64,000 nt of DNA from Flavobacterium sp. KACC 22761 (GTDB taxonomy: Bacteria; Bacteroidota; Bacteroidia; Flavobacteriales; Flavobacteriaceae): positions 3,224,001 to 3,288,000 of the forward strand of contig NZ_CP139148.1 of assembly GCF_034058155.1 (NCBI RefSeq), read 5' to 3'. The notes under the pieces were generated by a model. The model saw nothing but the letters and a program-made list of their open reading frames with translations. It was not told where the DNA came from and searched no databases. A program made the position numbers and the translations under genes. This document shows positions 7,105 through 15,496 of this stretch, in pieces (the first letter of the stretch is position 1; every line of letters starts with the position of its first letter).

Positions 7105-7869
7105 TTGAAGGTCTATTTTTTAGGTACTGGGACTTCTCAAGGTATCCCGATTATTGGGGTTGATCATCCCGTTTGCAAAAGCACTGATGCTAAGGATAAA
7201 AGGCTCCGAGTATCCATCTGGATATCGTGGGACGAGCATTCTTATGTTGTAGATTGTGGTCCTGATTTTAGACAGCAGATGCTTTCCTGCGGTTGTCGAA
7301 AACTGGATGCTATCTTGTTCACGCATGAGCATGCAGATCACACTGCTGGATTGGATGACATTCGTCCGTTTAATTTCAGACAAGGTGAAATTCCTGTTTA
7401 TGCACACACACGTGTCATTGAAAATTTAAGACGCCGTTTTGAGTATGTTTTTGAGACCGTAAACAAATATCCTGGAGCGCCGAGTGTCAAAACCATCGAA
7501 GTTGAAAACAATAAGGCTTTTGCTGTTGGCGATAAACTGGCAATTCCAATTAATGTCATGCATGGCGATTTGCAGGTTTTTGGTTATCGCATAGACGATT
7601 TTGCTTATTTGACCGATGTTAAAACAATTGAAGATGCTGAAATTGAAAAACTGAAAAACTTAAAAGTATTGGTTATAAATGCACTTCGCGTTGAACCTCA
7701 CGATACTCATTTTAACTTGCAGGAAGCGCTTGATTTTATAAATCTTGTCAAACCTGAAAAAGCTTATTTAACGCATATCAGCCATGTATTGGGTTTTCAT
7801 GAAGAAGTACAAAAAACACTTCCAGAAAATGTTTTTCTGGCTTATGACAATTTAGAAATTACAATTTAA
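7105..7869 (+). CDS. Metallo-beta-lactamase-fold hydrolase (PhnP-like)
   Basis: The 254-residue protein starts with TTG at 7105; the first residues MKVYFLGTGTSQGIP form the opening strand of the fold, so no upstream start is needed. The metal motif THEHADH provides His74, His76, Asp78 and His79, and further ligands follow at LTDVKT and THISH near the C-terminus. The layout resembles the PhnP/RNase Z-like branch that acts on phosphodiesters. The true substrate is unknown. It is followed 12 bases later by a small membrane-anchored protein, probably in one transcript. Confidence 0.88.
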   Translation: MKVYFLGTGTSQGIPIIGVDHPVCKSTDAKDKRLRVSIWISWDEHSYVVDCGPDFRQQMLSCGCRKLDAILFTHEHADHTAGLDDIRPFNFRQGEIPVYAHTRVIENLRRRFEYVFETVNKYPGAPSVKTIEVENNKAFAVGDKLAIPINVMHGDLQVFGYRIDDFAYLTDVKTIEDAEIEKLKNLKVLVINALRVEPHDTHFNLQEALDFINLVKPEKAYLTHISHVLGFHEEVQKTLPENVFLAYDNLEITI

Positions 7870-7881
7870 TTATACCACAAA

Positions 7882-8385
7882 ATGAAAAAATCCTTAATGC
7901 TTTATCTTTTTCTCCTGGCAATATTAATGAACGTTTTTACCTATACGTTTTATAGCGGTGAAGTGAAATTTGAGAAGGAGAGATACGATAAAACAACTAA
8001 GAAACTAAGAGACAGTATAAATTTAGTTACTGAAAAACTAGCTGAAGCCGATTATTTCTCATTAGAGCACAATGAAAATGCTCAAAATTACTTTGACAAC
8101 AGCGCTTCTGGCGGAAAAGTGATTTTATACGAAAAATTGATTCCTGTTGTAAAAGAGAAATTATTGGACTTAAATGCTGGTCCAAAAGGAAATCCATATA
8201 CAGGACAAGATATGATTGATGGAAAGAAGTTTATCATCAATAAAATTAAAATTTTAAACCACAGATGGATTATTGCAGATTATAGCAATGGCGAATTATG
8301 GGGAGAAGTCTTGTTAAAATATTTTGTAGATAACGATGATAATATTACATTTGAAGTAAATCAAAGTTGGTTATATCAAAAATAG
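7882..8385 (+). CDS. Membrane-anchored conserved protein
   Basis: The 167-residue protein has one N-terminal transmembrane segment (residues 5-25), then a charged helical stretch and a soluble domain with WIIADYSNGELWGEVLLKYFV near the end. No cysteine lies at the anchor, so it is an inner-membrane protein with a periplasmic domain. I recall relatives called only hydrolase or hypothetical, but see no catalytic motif. It begins 12 bases after the MBL hydrolase and probably shares its mRNA. Confidence 0.8.
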   Translation: MKKSLMLYLFLLAILMNVFTYTFYSGEVKFEKERYDKTTKKLRDSINLVTEKLAEADYFSLEHNENAQNYFDNSASGGKVILYEKLIPVVKEKLLDLNAGPKGNPYTGQDMIDGKKFIINKIKILNHRWIIADYSNGELWGEVLLKYFVDNDDNITFEVNQSWLYQK

Positions 8386-8433
8386 GATTTTATAATCCTA
8401 TTTTTTTTGTCCAATTTTAAAAACTATAGGATT

Positions 8434-8868
8434 ATGAAAAAGATTATTTTAGTTGCATTTATTGTGGTTAGCTCATTTTCTTGTGCTAAAAAAGTTTCGC
8501 CAGAAAAGTCAGATTCGCAAGAAGTAAAAGAACCGAAAAAAGAAGCTATCGTTGGAGCTGATTCAGATGAGCATGGTTGCAAAGCTTCAGCTGGCTATAC
8601 TTGGTCGGTTTTGAGAAAAAAATGTATTCGAGTTTTTGAAAATAGCACAAGATTAAATCATGCTGATGATGGAAAAACGTATTCTACTGTTTCCTACGTG
8701 ATTTTTGACGGAAATAAAGCCGAACTTTTTTTAGACACTCAAAAAGAATCTATTGTTTTAGAAAGAAAAGCAGAAGGTGATTCTTGGATAAATGGCGATT
8801 GGCAATTAATTCCGTGGAAAGGATATGTTTTGAAAAAAGGGGAAAAGATACTTTATACGGGACAATAA
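8434..8868 (+). CDS. Putative lipoprotein
   Basis: The 144-residue protein starts at 8434 (MKKIILVAFIVVSSFSC), giving a short signal with the lipobox SFSC at residue 17. The mature part is Lys/Glu-rich at first, with a CKASAGYTWS segment whose Cys pairs with a later KKCIRVFE Cys. The rest is beta-rich, about 80 residues. I recognise no enzyme motif. A frame from 8407 adds nine residues before the signal and is unlikely to be used. Confidence 0.78.
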   Translation: MKKIILVAFIVVSSFSCAKKVSPEKSDSQEVKEPKKEAIVGADSDEHGCKASAGYTWSVLRKKCIRVFENSTRLNHADDGKTYSTVSYVIFDGNKAELFLDTQKESIVLERKAEGDSWINGDWQLIPWKGYVLKKGEKILYTGQ

Positions 8869-8877
8869 AATTTTAGT

Positions 8878-9038
8878 ATTCAGTCTCAGTCTCAGTTTTC
8901 AGTCTTGATTTTCGAAAAACTTTGTCAAAGTTTCAAACTTTGACAAAGTTCTAACTGAAAACTGAAAACTGAAAACTGAAAACTGAAAACTGAAAACTGA
9001 AAACTGTGACTGTGACTGCGACTGTGACTGAAAACTTA
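8878..9038. repeat. Nested repeat: CAGT shell, AACTGAA tandem array and AAAGTTT core
   Basis: CAGTCTCAGTCTCAGTTTTC on the left and an array of about seven AACTGAA units (8953-9006) plus TGTGACTGCGACTG words on the right form the shell. The core (8919-8950) is the palindrome ACTTTGTCAAAGTTT/AAACTTTGACAAAGT. The same core is at 10358-10389. It lies between convergent gene ends. Confidence 0.85.
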
Positions 9039-9602
9039 AACTATTTCTTTAATAAAATCAGAAGCAACAACCTGAGCAAATTCTTCGTTTAAGCTCGCTA
9101 AAGCAGTTTGGTGAATTATTTCTGCGGAGAATTCTTCTCCATTTATCCCTTTTTTATTGAAAGTTGCTGTTGCATCAGCAATTAAATATACGTTATAACC
9201 AAAATTCCCTGCCATTCTAGTTGTTGTTGAAACGCAATGATCTGTTGTTAAGCCAACAATTACAAGATTGGTGATGTTGGAATTATCAAGAAGTTCCTTT
9301 AAATTGGTTCCGATAAAAGCACTGTTGATATTTTTTTTAATGATTGTTTCGCCTGCAAGAGGTTTTACCACGTCTTGAAATTCATTCCCCGGATTTGTTT
9401 CGTTTAAAATCGAATTCGGATTTGAAGAACAGTGCTGAACATGGAATATAGGTAGTTTTTTACTTCTCCAAATTTCTAAAAGCGCTCCTGCTTTTTGTTC
9501 GGCATCAACATTGTTTCGATCTCCGCCCCAATACGCAACATCATGAAAACCTTTTTGGATATCAATTAAAATTAATGCTGGATTATTAAGTTTTGTGCTC
9601 AT
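9036..9602 (-). CDS. Isochorismatase-family cysteine hydrolase
   Basis: The 188-residue protein has the family triad: Asp14 in LIDIQKGF, Lys90 before NINSAF, and Cys123 in TTDHCVSTT, the last preceded by the usual cis-peptide region VGLTTDH. Members hydrolyse amides or vinyl ethers (nicotinamidase, isochorismatase and similar). The nicotinamidase metal-binding His pattern is not evident, so I do not assign a substrate. It is cytoplasmic. It follows the esterase gene by about 55 bases on the same strand. Confidence 0.9.
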   Translation of the reverse strand: MSTKLNNPALILIDIQKGFHDVAYWGGDRNNVDAEQKAGALLEIWRSKKLPIFHVQHCSSNPNSILNETNPGNEFQDVVKPLAGETIIKKNINSAFIGTNLKELLDNSNITNLVIVGLTTDHCVSTTTRMAGNFGYNVYLIADATATFNKKGINGEEFSAEIIHQTALASLNEEFAQVVASDFIKEIV

Positions 9603-9657
9603 TTTTAAAGTTTTTAATTGCTGTTAAACTCTGACACTGAAAGCTGTGACGGAATAC

Positions 9658-10302
9658 TTAATTTCCTAGCCAATTCCTAAAATCAAAGAAATTTTGTGGT
9701 GAAACGCCATGTCCCACGGGATATTCTTTGTAAACAACAGGAATAGCTAATTTCTCTAAAATTGCAGGCGTCTTTCTTGCCCATTCAATCGGAATGACTT
9801 GATCTACAGTTCCGTGTGAAGCGAATATTTTTAAGTTTTTGAAGTCGTTATTTTCAAATCCTTCTTTTATAATTTCTTCGTTGAAATAACCGCTCATCGC
9901 AACAACGCGCTGAATTTTTTCTGGATAAGAAAGGGCAGTAGCATAACTTAAAATTGAGCCTTGGCTGAATCCAATTAACGTTACATTATTGGCATCAATT
10001 GGGTAATTTGCCACTAATTCATCAATAAAACCAGCAATTAGATCTCTTGAAGTTCTAGCTTGTACATTATCGGTAAATTTATTTTGATCTGCATCAAAGT
10101 TGATGGCGTACCAAGCATAAGCGCCATATTGCAAATCATAAGGTGCTCTTGCAGAAATGATGTAGTAATTATCTGGAAGTTCAGAGGCAAAAGAAAATAA
10201 ATCGGCTTCGTTGCTTCCGTATCCGTGCAATAAAAGCAATAGCGGATTTTTATCTAAAATTGCTTTTGGTTCTCTTATTTTATATTCTAAAGATAGATTC
10301 AT
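9658..10302 (-). CDS. Alpha/beta-hydrolase, carboxylesterase/phospholipase type
   Basis: The 214-residue protein has the oxyanion segment LLLHGYGSN (residues 23-31), the nucleophile elbow GFSQGS with Ser113, Asp167 in HGTVDQVIP and His198 in VGHGVS. This is the complete triad of the short acyl-protein-thioesterase/carboxylesterase branch. There is no signal peptide, so it acts in the cytoplasm on esters of unknown identity. Confidence 0.92.
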   Translation of the reverse strand: MNLSLEYKIREPKAILDKNPLLLLLHGYGSNEADLFSFASELPDNYYIISARAPYDLQYGAYAWYAINFDADQNKFTDNVQARTSRDLIAGFIDELVANYPIDANNVTLIGFSQGSILSYATALSYPEKIQRVVAMSGYFNEEIIKEGFENNDFKNLKIFASHGTVDQVIPIEWARKTPAILEKLAIPVVYKEYPVGHGVSPQNFFDFRNWLGN

Positions 10303-10310
10303 TTTCTAAT

Positions 10311-10390
10311 TATGAATTGTAAGTTGTGAATTGTAAGTTGTGAATTATGAATTTTTCACTTTGTCAAAGTTTGAAACTTTGACAAAGTTT
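10311..10390. repeat. Word repeats plus AAAGTTT core palindrome
   Basis: TTGTGAATTGTAAG words (10311-10351) lead into a perfect palindrome ACTTTGTCAAAGTTT-AAACTTTGACAAAGT (10358-10389). The core is the same as at 8919-8950, but the shell words differ. Confidence 0.8.
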
Positions 10391-10418
10391 TTAAAGTTTC
10401 AAGTTTGGAATTAAAAAA

Positions 10419-10745
10419 TTAACTAATGTTTTTTAGTAATTTTTGATAAAGACCGCCAACTAAAGGCATCGGTCTAGTTTGTCCCTGAATGGCACTAAAA
10501 ATTCCGTATGTCCATAAAACAGAAACGCAAATCCACATTGGGAATGTGATGTAAAAACTATCGAAATTGCTAACGATTAATGCTAAGGAAACAAAAGTTA
10601 TCGATATTCCCGCTGCTTGGCGAATGTGAAAAGAAGCAAAACTGTTTTTGTTTTCAGAATTCATGCTCATGGCAATCAAGACGCCCACTATTAGAATATA
10701 GCTGGTAATAGCAATTGATTTTCCTTCTTCGACTGTGTTATTCAT
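10419..10745 (-). CDS. Small integral membrane protein, DUF4870-like
   Basis: The 108-residue protein has about three hydrophobic segments (near residues 14-30, 45-65, 68-85) and the FHIRQAAGI motif common to DUF4870-type proteins. Start placed at 10745 (MNNTVEEG), four bases after the stop of the upstream dihydroorotase-like gene, so the two are probably translationally coupled. Function unknown. Confidence 0.75.
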   Translation of the reverse strand: MNNTVEEGKSIAITSYILIVGVLIAMSMNSENKNSFASFHIRQAAGISITFVSLALIVSNFDSFYITFPMWICVSVLWTYGIFSAIQGQTRPMPLVGGLYQKLLKNIS

Positions 10746-10749
10746 TGTA

Positions 10750-12000
10750 TTATTTTGTAACAAGTTGATTTTGATTGAAAATTCCGTACACAGAACCTTG
10801 GATTTCAGTTCCTAAAAAAGCAGAATTTTTAGATTTTGAAAGAATGTTTTCTTTCGTAAAAGTTGATTTTCCTTCAGTAGTAAATAAAGTGAAATTAGCT
10901 TTTGCGCCTTCTTCAATTGAATTATTTTCTAAACCGAAAATAGTTCTTGCTGAAGTTAGTTTTGCAACAATAGTTTCGACCGGTAAAACAGTTAATAAAG
11001 CTCCGAAAGCACTTTCTAAACCAATGGTTCCATTTTTGGCCATATCAAATTCCATTTTTTTGAATTCAATATCAATCGGATTGTGGTCTGATGTAATCAT
11101 GTCGATGGTTCCATCAGCAATTCCGTTAAGTAAAGCCTGTCTGTCTACTTCAGTTCTTAATGGCGGAGTCACTTTAAAACGTGTGTCAAAACCGTCTAGT
11201 TTTTCATCGGTTAAAACCAAATGATGTACAGAAACACTTGCAGTTACATTTAAACCTTTTGCTTTAGCTTCTCTGATCAATTGAACTGATTTTGCTGTAG
11301 AAATTGTTGGAATATGAAGTTTTCCGCCTGTATATTCCAATAAAAATAAGTTTCTTGAAATCTGAAGTTCTTCGGCTAGATTTGGAATTCCTTTTAAGCC
11401 TAATCTTGTTGAAACAATTCCTTCGTTTGCAACACCATTTCCTTTGATGTTTGGATCTTGTGAGTAAGCGATAACCAATCCGTCGAAATCTTGTACATAT
11501 TGTAAAGCGATTTTCAAAATATTAGCATTGTCGATGCTTTTATTATAATCTCCAAACGCAATTGCTCCCGAATTTTTCATGTCAAAAAGTTCTGCCATAT
11601 CTTTTCCTTCACTAGCTTTTGTCAAAGCACCAATTGGAAAAATTTCTGTCGCAAAACCATTTGCTTTACTTTTTACAAAATTTACTTGTGATTGATTGTC
11701 AATAATGGGCAATGAATTTGGTTGCAAGGCAATTGCCGTAAAGCCACTTTTTGCCGCAACATTCAATCCGTTTGCGATTGTTTCTCTGTCTTCGTAACCT
11801 GGTTCTCCAAGCGAAACACTGCTGTCAAACCAGCCTTGAGAAACATGAAGATTTTCAAATCGTACAACTTTGGCATCATCGTTTGGAAGAGAAACACCTA
11901 TTTTTTCTATAACACCATCTGCAATTAAAAGATCAACGGTCTGATTGTGAAACGGACTTTTTGAGTCGATAATTTTGGCGCTTTTGATGATTAGTTTCAT
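10750..12000 (-). CDS. Dihydroorotase homologue without metal-binding histidines
   Basis: The 416-residue protein has the length and block order of type I dihydroorotase: N-terminal beta part, GWFD...EPGYEDRET block, HHLVLTDE, TPPLRTE, TSDHNPID and a C-terminal beta part. The DxHxHLREPG motif reads DSSVSLGEPG, so the two zinc histidines are Ser61 and Ser63 and the substrate Arg is Gly65. The later histidine sites read IAYSQD and LHIPTIST. Only the SDH aspartate remains. A classical binuclear-zinc mechanism is therefore unlikely. It may be a structural partner of aspartate transcarbamoylase, as known for inactive DHO proteins in Pseudomonas, or may have a new activity. Homologues are commonly annotated pyrC; I withhold the symbol. 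Confidence 0.85.
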   Translation of the reverse strand: MKLIIKSAKIIDSKSPFHNQTVDLLIADGVIEKIGVSLPNDDAKVVRFENLHVSQGWFDSSVSLGEPGYEDRETIANGLNVAAKSGFTAIALQPNSLPIIDNQSQVNFVKSKANGFATEIFPIGALTKASEGKDMAELFDMKNSGAIAFGDYNKSIDNANILKIALQYVQDFDGLVIAYSQDPNIKGNGVANEGIVSTRLGLKGIPNLAEELQISRNLFLLEYTGGKLHIPTISTAKSVQLIREAKAKGLNVTASVSVHHLVLTDEKLDGFDTRFKVTPPLRTEVDRQALLNGIADGTIDMITSDHNPIDIEFKKMEFDMAKNGTIGLESAFGALLTVLPVETIVAKLTSARTIFGLENNSIEEGAKANFTLFTTEGKSTFTKENILSKSKNSAFLGTEIQGSVYGIFNQNQLVTK

Positions 12001-12068
12001 ATGTAGATTATTTTATATCGTAAAATGATTTTGTAAAATGTCCGATGTTTTAAGAATCAAAACAGGTT

Positions 12069-13997
12069 CTATTTTACAAATTTTATAATTGCCATTTCTA
12101 ATGCTAAAAATAACAGGGCAAAGATAACAAACCATTTCCAAATTTGGCTGTCTGTTCGTTCAGTTTGTAACGTATTAAAAATGGTCGAAATTGTATCGGC
12201 GGTTTTGAAATCGGAAACTACGTTTGTGTTTACCTGACTAAGGTCGCTTTCCGTTCTTTTGTAATTGAAACTAAAGTTTTCAACCCATTCTTTTTTGTCA
12301 AAAACGCTATAATTTCCAGCTGTTTCAGGGAAATCGTTAAACGTTAATTTAACTTTATTGTTTAAGATTTGCTGAATTGGAATGAACGAATCTTCGGTTC
12401 CTTTTACTTCTAAAATTGCATCTTTTGTCAATAAAACATCAACAAAATAAGGCTGATTGTTTCCAATGGTCAACGCGTTAACTCCTGTTTTTTGGTTGTT
12501 TGTCGCAATTTTATAAAATAAAGGAACGATTAAAGGCGATTGCTGAAAATTCGAATTGACGCTATTTATTGGTGCCGAAAAAATAGTAATTCCGGAAACC
12601 GAATTTTGAATTGCGGTTACAAAAGGACTTTGGTCTTCATAAGATAAAACAGCCGGATATGGACTTGAAACCGCAAATGAAGAATTTGTCTTTGGATATT
12701 GAAAATTAGTGATTTTGTTTTCAAAAACTCCTGAAAACAAAGGGTGATCAAAATTGATTTTGGTAATCAATTTGCTTTCGGTTTTTAAATTATTAAACTG
12801 AACTTTTCCAAAGTTTGCTAAGAAAGTGTTGAAGTTGGAAATTGAAGTTTTTTCAGAAGGAATAATAACTAAATTTCCGCCCTTTAAAACAAAACTTTTA
12901 AGAGTTGTTTGTAATGCCTGCGGAATCTCAACTAATTCATTCAGAATAATGGTGTTCTGTTTTTCTAAAGTATTATAATCTAAAGAACTGATCGAATAAT
13001 TATTGTAATTGAATTCGTTTGGGGTATAAATTCGGGCTAAGAAATTGCTTTTTTCCGGTTCACCAATGCTGATTACGTTTGTTTTTTTGTTTTTTGAAAT
13101 ACTGAAATACAATTTATTGTCATACGTCAATCCGTTATCTTCAATCGAAACATAACCATGAAAAGCTTCTTTCGGAATTGTAAAATTGATTTTCTTTTTC
13201 TTTGCGTCAAAATTGATTATTGTTTTAGCAATCAGTTTGTTTTGATTGTACAATGCAGTCGAAATTGGGCTGAAATCGTCACCATAAGCCGATAAGTTTA
13301 CGCCAATTTCGTAGAAATTCTCTAAAGTTTGGTTGATGTAAACGCTATCAATCGAAACGTTGTTTTTTTGTTCTGCTTCTGGAACTATGAAATACGGTTT
13401 TTCTTCAAAATCAATATTTTTGACATCTTTTTCTTTTAAGCCAACAGCATCTGTAATAATCACAATATCCTTTTTATGTGCCGATTTGTGTGCTTTTATT
13501 TTTGCAATAATAGAAGTAAGCTCAAATGGCGAAGCACTGTAATTTAAATTTTGAAGCGCGCTTTTCGACGATTTGATATCGGTATTCCAATAGTTATCAG
13601 TGTTTGTCAAAAGTGAAAACTGTGTCGTTTCTGGAGTGTTTTCCAATAATTCTTGAACGGCACGTTTCAATAATTCGCCTTTTTTGCCTTTTGCTTGCAT
13701 ACTGAATGAATTATCTAAAACAATATACATTTCATTCGTGGCATTTTTGCTGTCTTTTGCTTCAAAAAAGGGTTGAGCAAAAGCAATAATTGCACATGTC
13801 AGAAGTAATAATCTCGTGGCAAGTAATAATCGTTTTTTGATTTTTGAGCTTTTACGAGTCTGAATGGCAAGCTCTTTCAGGAAACGAACATTGCTGAAAT
13901 AAGAAGTCTTAAAACGTCGTAATTGAAATAAATGAACCAAAATTGGAACAATCAACAAAAACAGAAAGTATAGAATTTCGGGATGTTTAAAATGCAT
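12069..13997 (-). CDS. BatA-type membrane protein with von Willebrand-like domain
   Basis: The 642-residue protein opens with the aerotolerance-regulator N-terminal domain: MHFKHPEILYFLFLLIVPILV, then FQLRRF, and a second membrane helix (residues 58-76, LLLATRLLLLTCAIIAFAQPF). A vWA-like domain follows with VLDNSFSMQ (the DxSxS metal site) near residue 93. A long beta-rich periplasmic-type region follows, and a final transmembrane helix sits at the C-terminus. Such proteins are thought to support envelope stress or MoxR-associated complexes. No MoxR gene is nearby. It lies 68 bases upstream of the dihydroorotase-like gene. Confidence 0.85.
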   Translation of the reverse strand: MHFKHPEILYFLFLLIVPILVHLFQLRRFKTSYFSNVRFLKELAIQTRKSSKIKKRLLLATRLLLLTCAIIAFAQPFFEAKDSKNATNEMYIVLDNSFSMQAKGKKGELLKRAVQELLENTPETTQFSLLTNTDNYWNTDIKSSKSALQNLNYSASPFELTSIIAKIKAHKSAHKKDIVIITDAVGLKEKDVKNIDFEEKPYFIVPEAEQKNNVSIDSVYINQTLENFYEIGVNLSAYGDDFSPISTALYNQNKLIAKTIINFDAKKKKINFTIPKEAFHGYVSIEDNGLTYDNKLYFSISKNKKTNVISIGEPEKSNFLARIYTPNEFNYNNYSISSLDYNTLEKQNTIILNELVEIPQALQTTLKSFVLKGGNLVIIPSEKTSISNFNTFLANFGKVQFNNLKTESKLITKINFDHPLFSGVFENKITNFQYPKTNSSFAVSSPYPAVLSYEDQSPFVTAIQNSVSGITIFSAPINSVNSNFQQSPLIVPLFYKIATNNQKTGVNALTIGNNQPYFVDVLLTKDAILEVKGTEDSFIPIQQILNNKVKLTFNDFPETAGNYSVFDKKEWVENFSFNYKRTESDLSQVNTNVVSDFKTADTISTIFNTLQTERTDSQIWKWFVIFALLFLALEMAIIKFVK

Positions 13998-14069
13998 TCT
14001 GGCTTCGATTTACTTCGCTACGTTTTGTTTTTCGCGAAGATGCAGTCAAAAATACAAATTTTTGGTCAA

Positions 14070-14148
14070 ACCATATAAGTTATATAAGAGATTATAAGGA
14101 AGTAGTTATTGCGTTTCAGTTAAATGAACTTTTATGACTTATATGGTG
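14070..14148. repeat. Word-repeat palindrome (ATATAAG type)
   Basis: ACCATATAAGTTATATAAG on the left and TTTTATGACTTATATGGT on the right form imperfect inverted arms between divergent genes. It belongs to the same architectural class as the other word repeats, with a word not seen elsewhere in the window. Confidence 0.55.
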
Positions 14149-14240
14149 GAATGTAACAAAAAAATGTAATTTTTCTGGTTCTATTTGTAATGATGAAAAA
14201 GATATTAATGCGTATTTTAGCGTACTCAAAAAAACAAATT

Positions 14241-15353
14241 ATGAAAAGAATATTTTTAGTTTTATTTTCAGCTTTAGTGCTAACAACAGCAAAAGCTCAA
14301 AGTAAATTCAATTTATTAGTTGGAACTTATACCAATAAATGCCAAAGCAACGGAATTTATGTTTATGAATTCAATGCTGCATCGGGTGATTTTAAGCTTA
14401 AAAATTCTTCTGAAAATGTAATAAGTCCGAGTTATTTATCGGTTTCGCCAAATAATAAATTTATATATGCGGTAAATGAAAACGGAACTCAAAGTGCTGT
14501 GAGCGCATTTGGTTTTGATGCTGCTTCTGGAAAACTTAAATTTTTGAACACAAATGATGCTTTAGGAGCCGATCCTTGTCATTTGATCAATGATGACAAA
14601 AATGTAATTGTAGCCAATTATTCTGGTGGAAATATTGTTGTTTTTAAGAAAAATGCAGACGGAAGCATTACAACAGTACAACAATTAATTCAGCACGAAG
14701 GAAAAGGACCAAATGTGGCACGTCAAGAAAAAGCACACGTGCATCAAGTTGTTTTTTCACCAGATAAAAAGTTTGTTTTATCGAATGATTTGGGTTTGGA
14801 TAAAGTGTTTATTTATAAATACAATCCAACTTCTAAAAACGAAATGCTGACTTTAAAAGGAACTGTTGACGTTAAATCAGGAAGCGGACCAAGACATTTA
14901 ACGTTCAGCAAAGACGGTAAATTTGTATATTTAATTCAAGAGTTGGATGCTACTTTAACTACTTTTAGTTATGATAAAACAGGAAATTTGAAATTAATTG
15001 CTGAAACAAGCATTTTGCCAAAAGATTTTAAAGGCGCAACAGGTTCGGCGGCAATAAAGATTTCGCCTGACGGAAATTTCCTTTATGCGACTGATCGTGG
15101 AGATGTAAATGCAATTTCGGTTTTTAAAATTCTAAAAGATGGTAAAATCGAACTAGTTGAACAGCAAAGTACTTTAGGAAAAGGGCCAAGAGATTTTGCA
15201 ATTGATCCATCAGGAAATTATCTTTTGGTTGGACACCAATACACTAATGATATTATTATTTTTAAAAGAGATAAAACAACAGGAAAACTTACTGATACTA
15301 GTAAAAAGATTGAATTGTGTTCGCCTGTAGGTTTAGTTTTTACGAAAATTTAG
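14241..15353 (+). CDS. Secreted lactonase-family seven-bladed beta-propeller
   Basis: I place the start at 14241 (MKRIFLVLFSALVLTTAKAQ), which gives a clean signal peptide; an in-frame ATG at 14190 would add 17 residues ahead of it. The 370-residue protein has propeller blades throughout, with LVGTYT at the start, SPSYLSVSPNNKFIYAVNE, SGPRHLTFSKDGKFVYL and GPRDFAIDPSGNYLLVG. These match the 6-phosphogluconolactonase (Pgl, YbhE) family. With a signal peptide, a cytosolic pentose-phosphate role is unlikely; it more likely opens sugar lactones in the periplasm. Confidence 0.9.
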   Translation: MKRIFLVLFSALVLTTAKAQSKFNLLVGTYTNKCQSNGIYVYEFNAASGDFKLKNSSENVISPSYLSVSPNNKFIYAVNENGTQSAVSAFGFDAASGKLKFLNTNDALGADPCHLINDDKNVIVANYSGGNIVVFKKNADGSITTVQQLIQHEGKGPNVARQEKAHVHQVVFSPDKKFVLSNDLGLDKVFIYKYNPTSKNEMLTLKGTVDVKSGSGPRHLTFSKDGKFVYLIQELDATLTTFSYDKTGNLKLIAETSILPKDFKGATGSAAIKISPDGNFLYATDRGDVNAISVFKILKDGKIELVEQQSTLGKGPRDFAIDPSGNYLLVGHQYTNDIIIFKRDKTTGKLTDTSKKIELCSPVGLVFTKI

Positions 15354-15357
15354 TAAA

Positions 15358-15491
15358 AAAAGTTGCTAAGATACTAAGTTACTGAGCTCCTAAGATAAAT
15401 AGCAAAAGGGTGAAAATTCATTGGAATTTTCACCCTTTTAAGTTTGTATAAAAAACTTAGAATCTTAGTAGCTTAGAATCTTAGCATCTAA
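15358..15491. repeat. Nested palindrome: CTAAG-word shell around a terminator core
   Basis: GCTAAGATACTAAGTTACTG (from 15364) and CTTAGTAGCTTAGAATCTTA (ending about 15483) are inverted word arrays. They enclose the terminator hairpin at 15404-15439. The same shell occurs at 27860-28000 and begins again at 63980. Confidence 0.85.
15404..15439. terminator. Bidirectional terminator, lactonase/helicase
   Basis: AAAAGGGTGAAAATTC pairs with GAATTTTCACCCTTTT over a short loop, a near-perfect 16-base stem between convergent genes. Confidence 0.9.
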
Positions 15492-15496
15492 AAAAG

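Noticed and set aside
8953..9006. CRISPR-like array
   Set aside because: Units are seven bases and contiguous, with no spacers and no cas genes.
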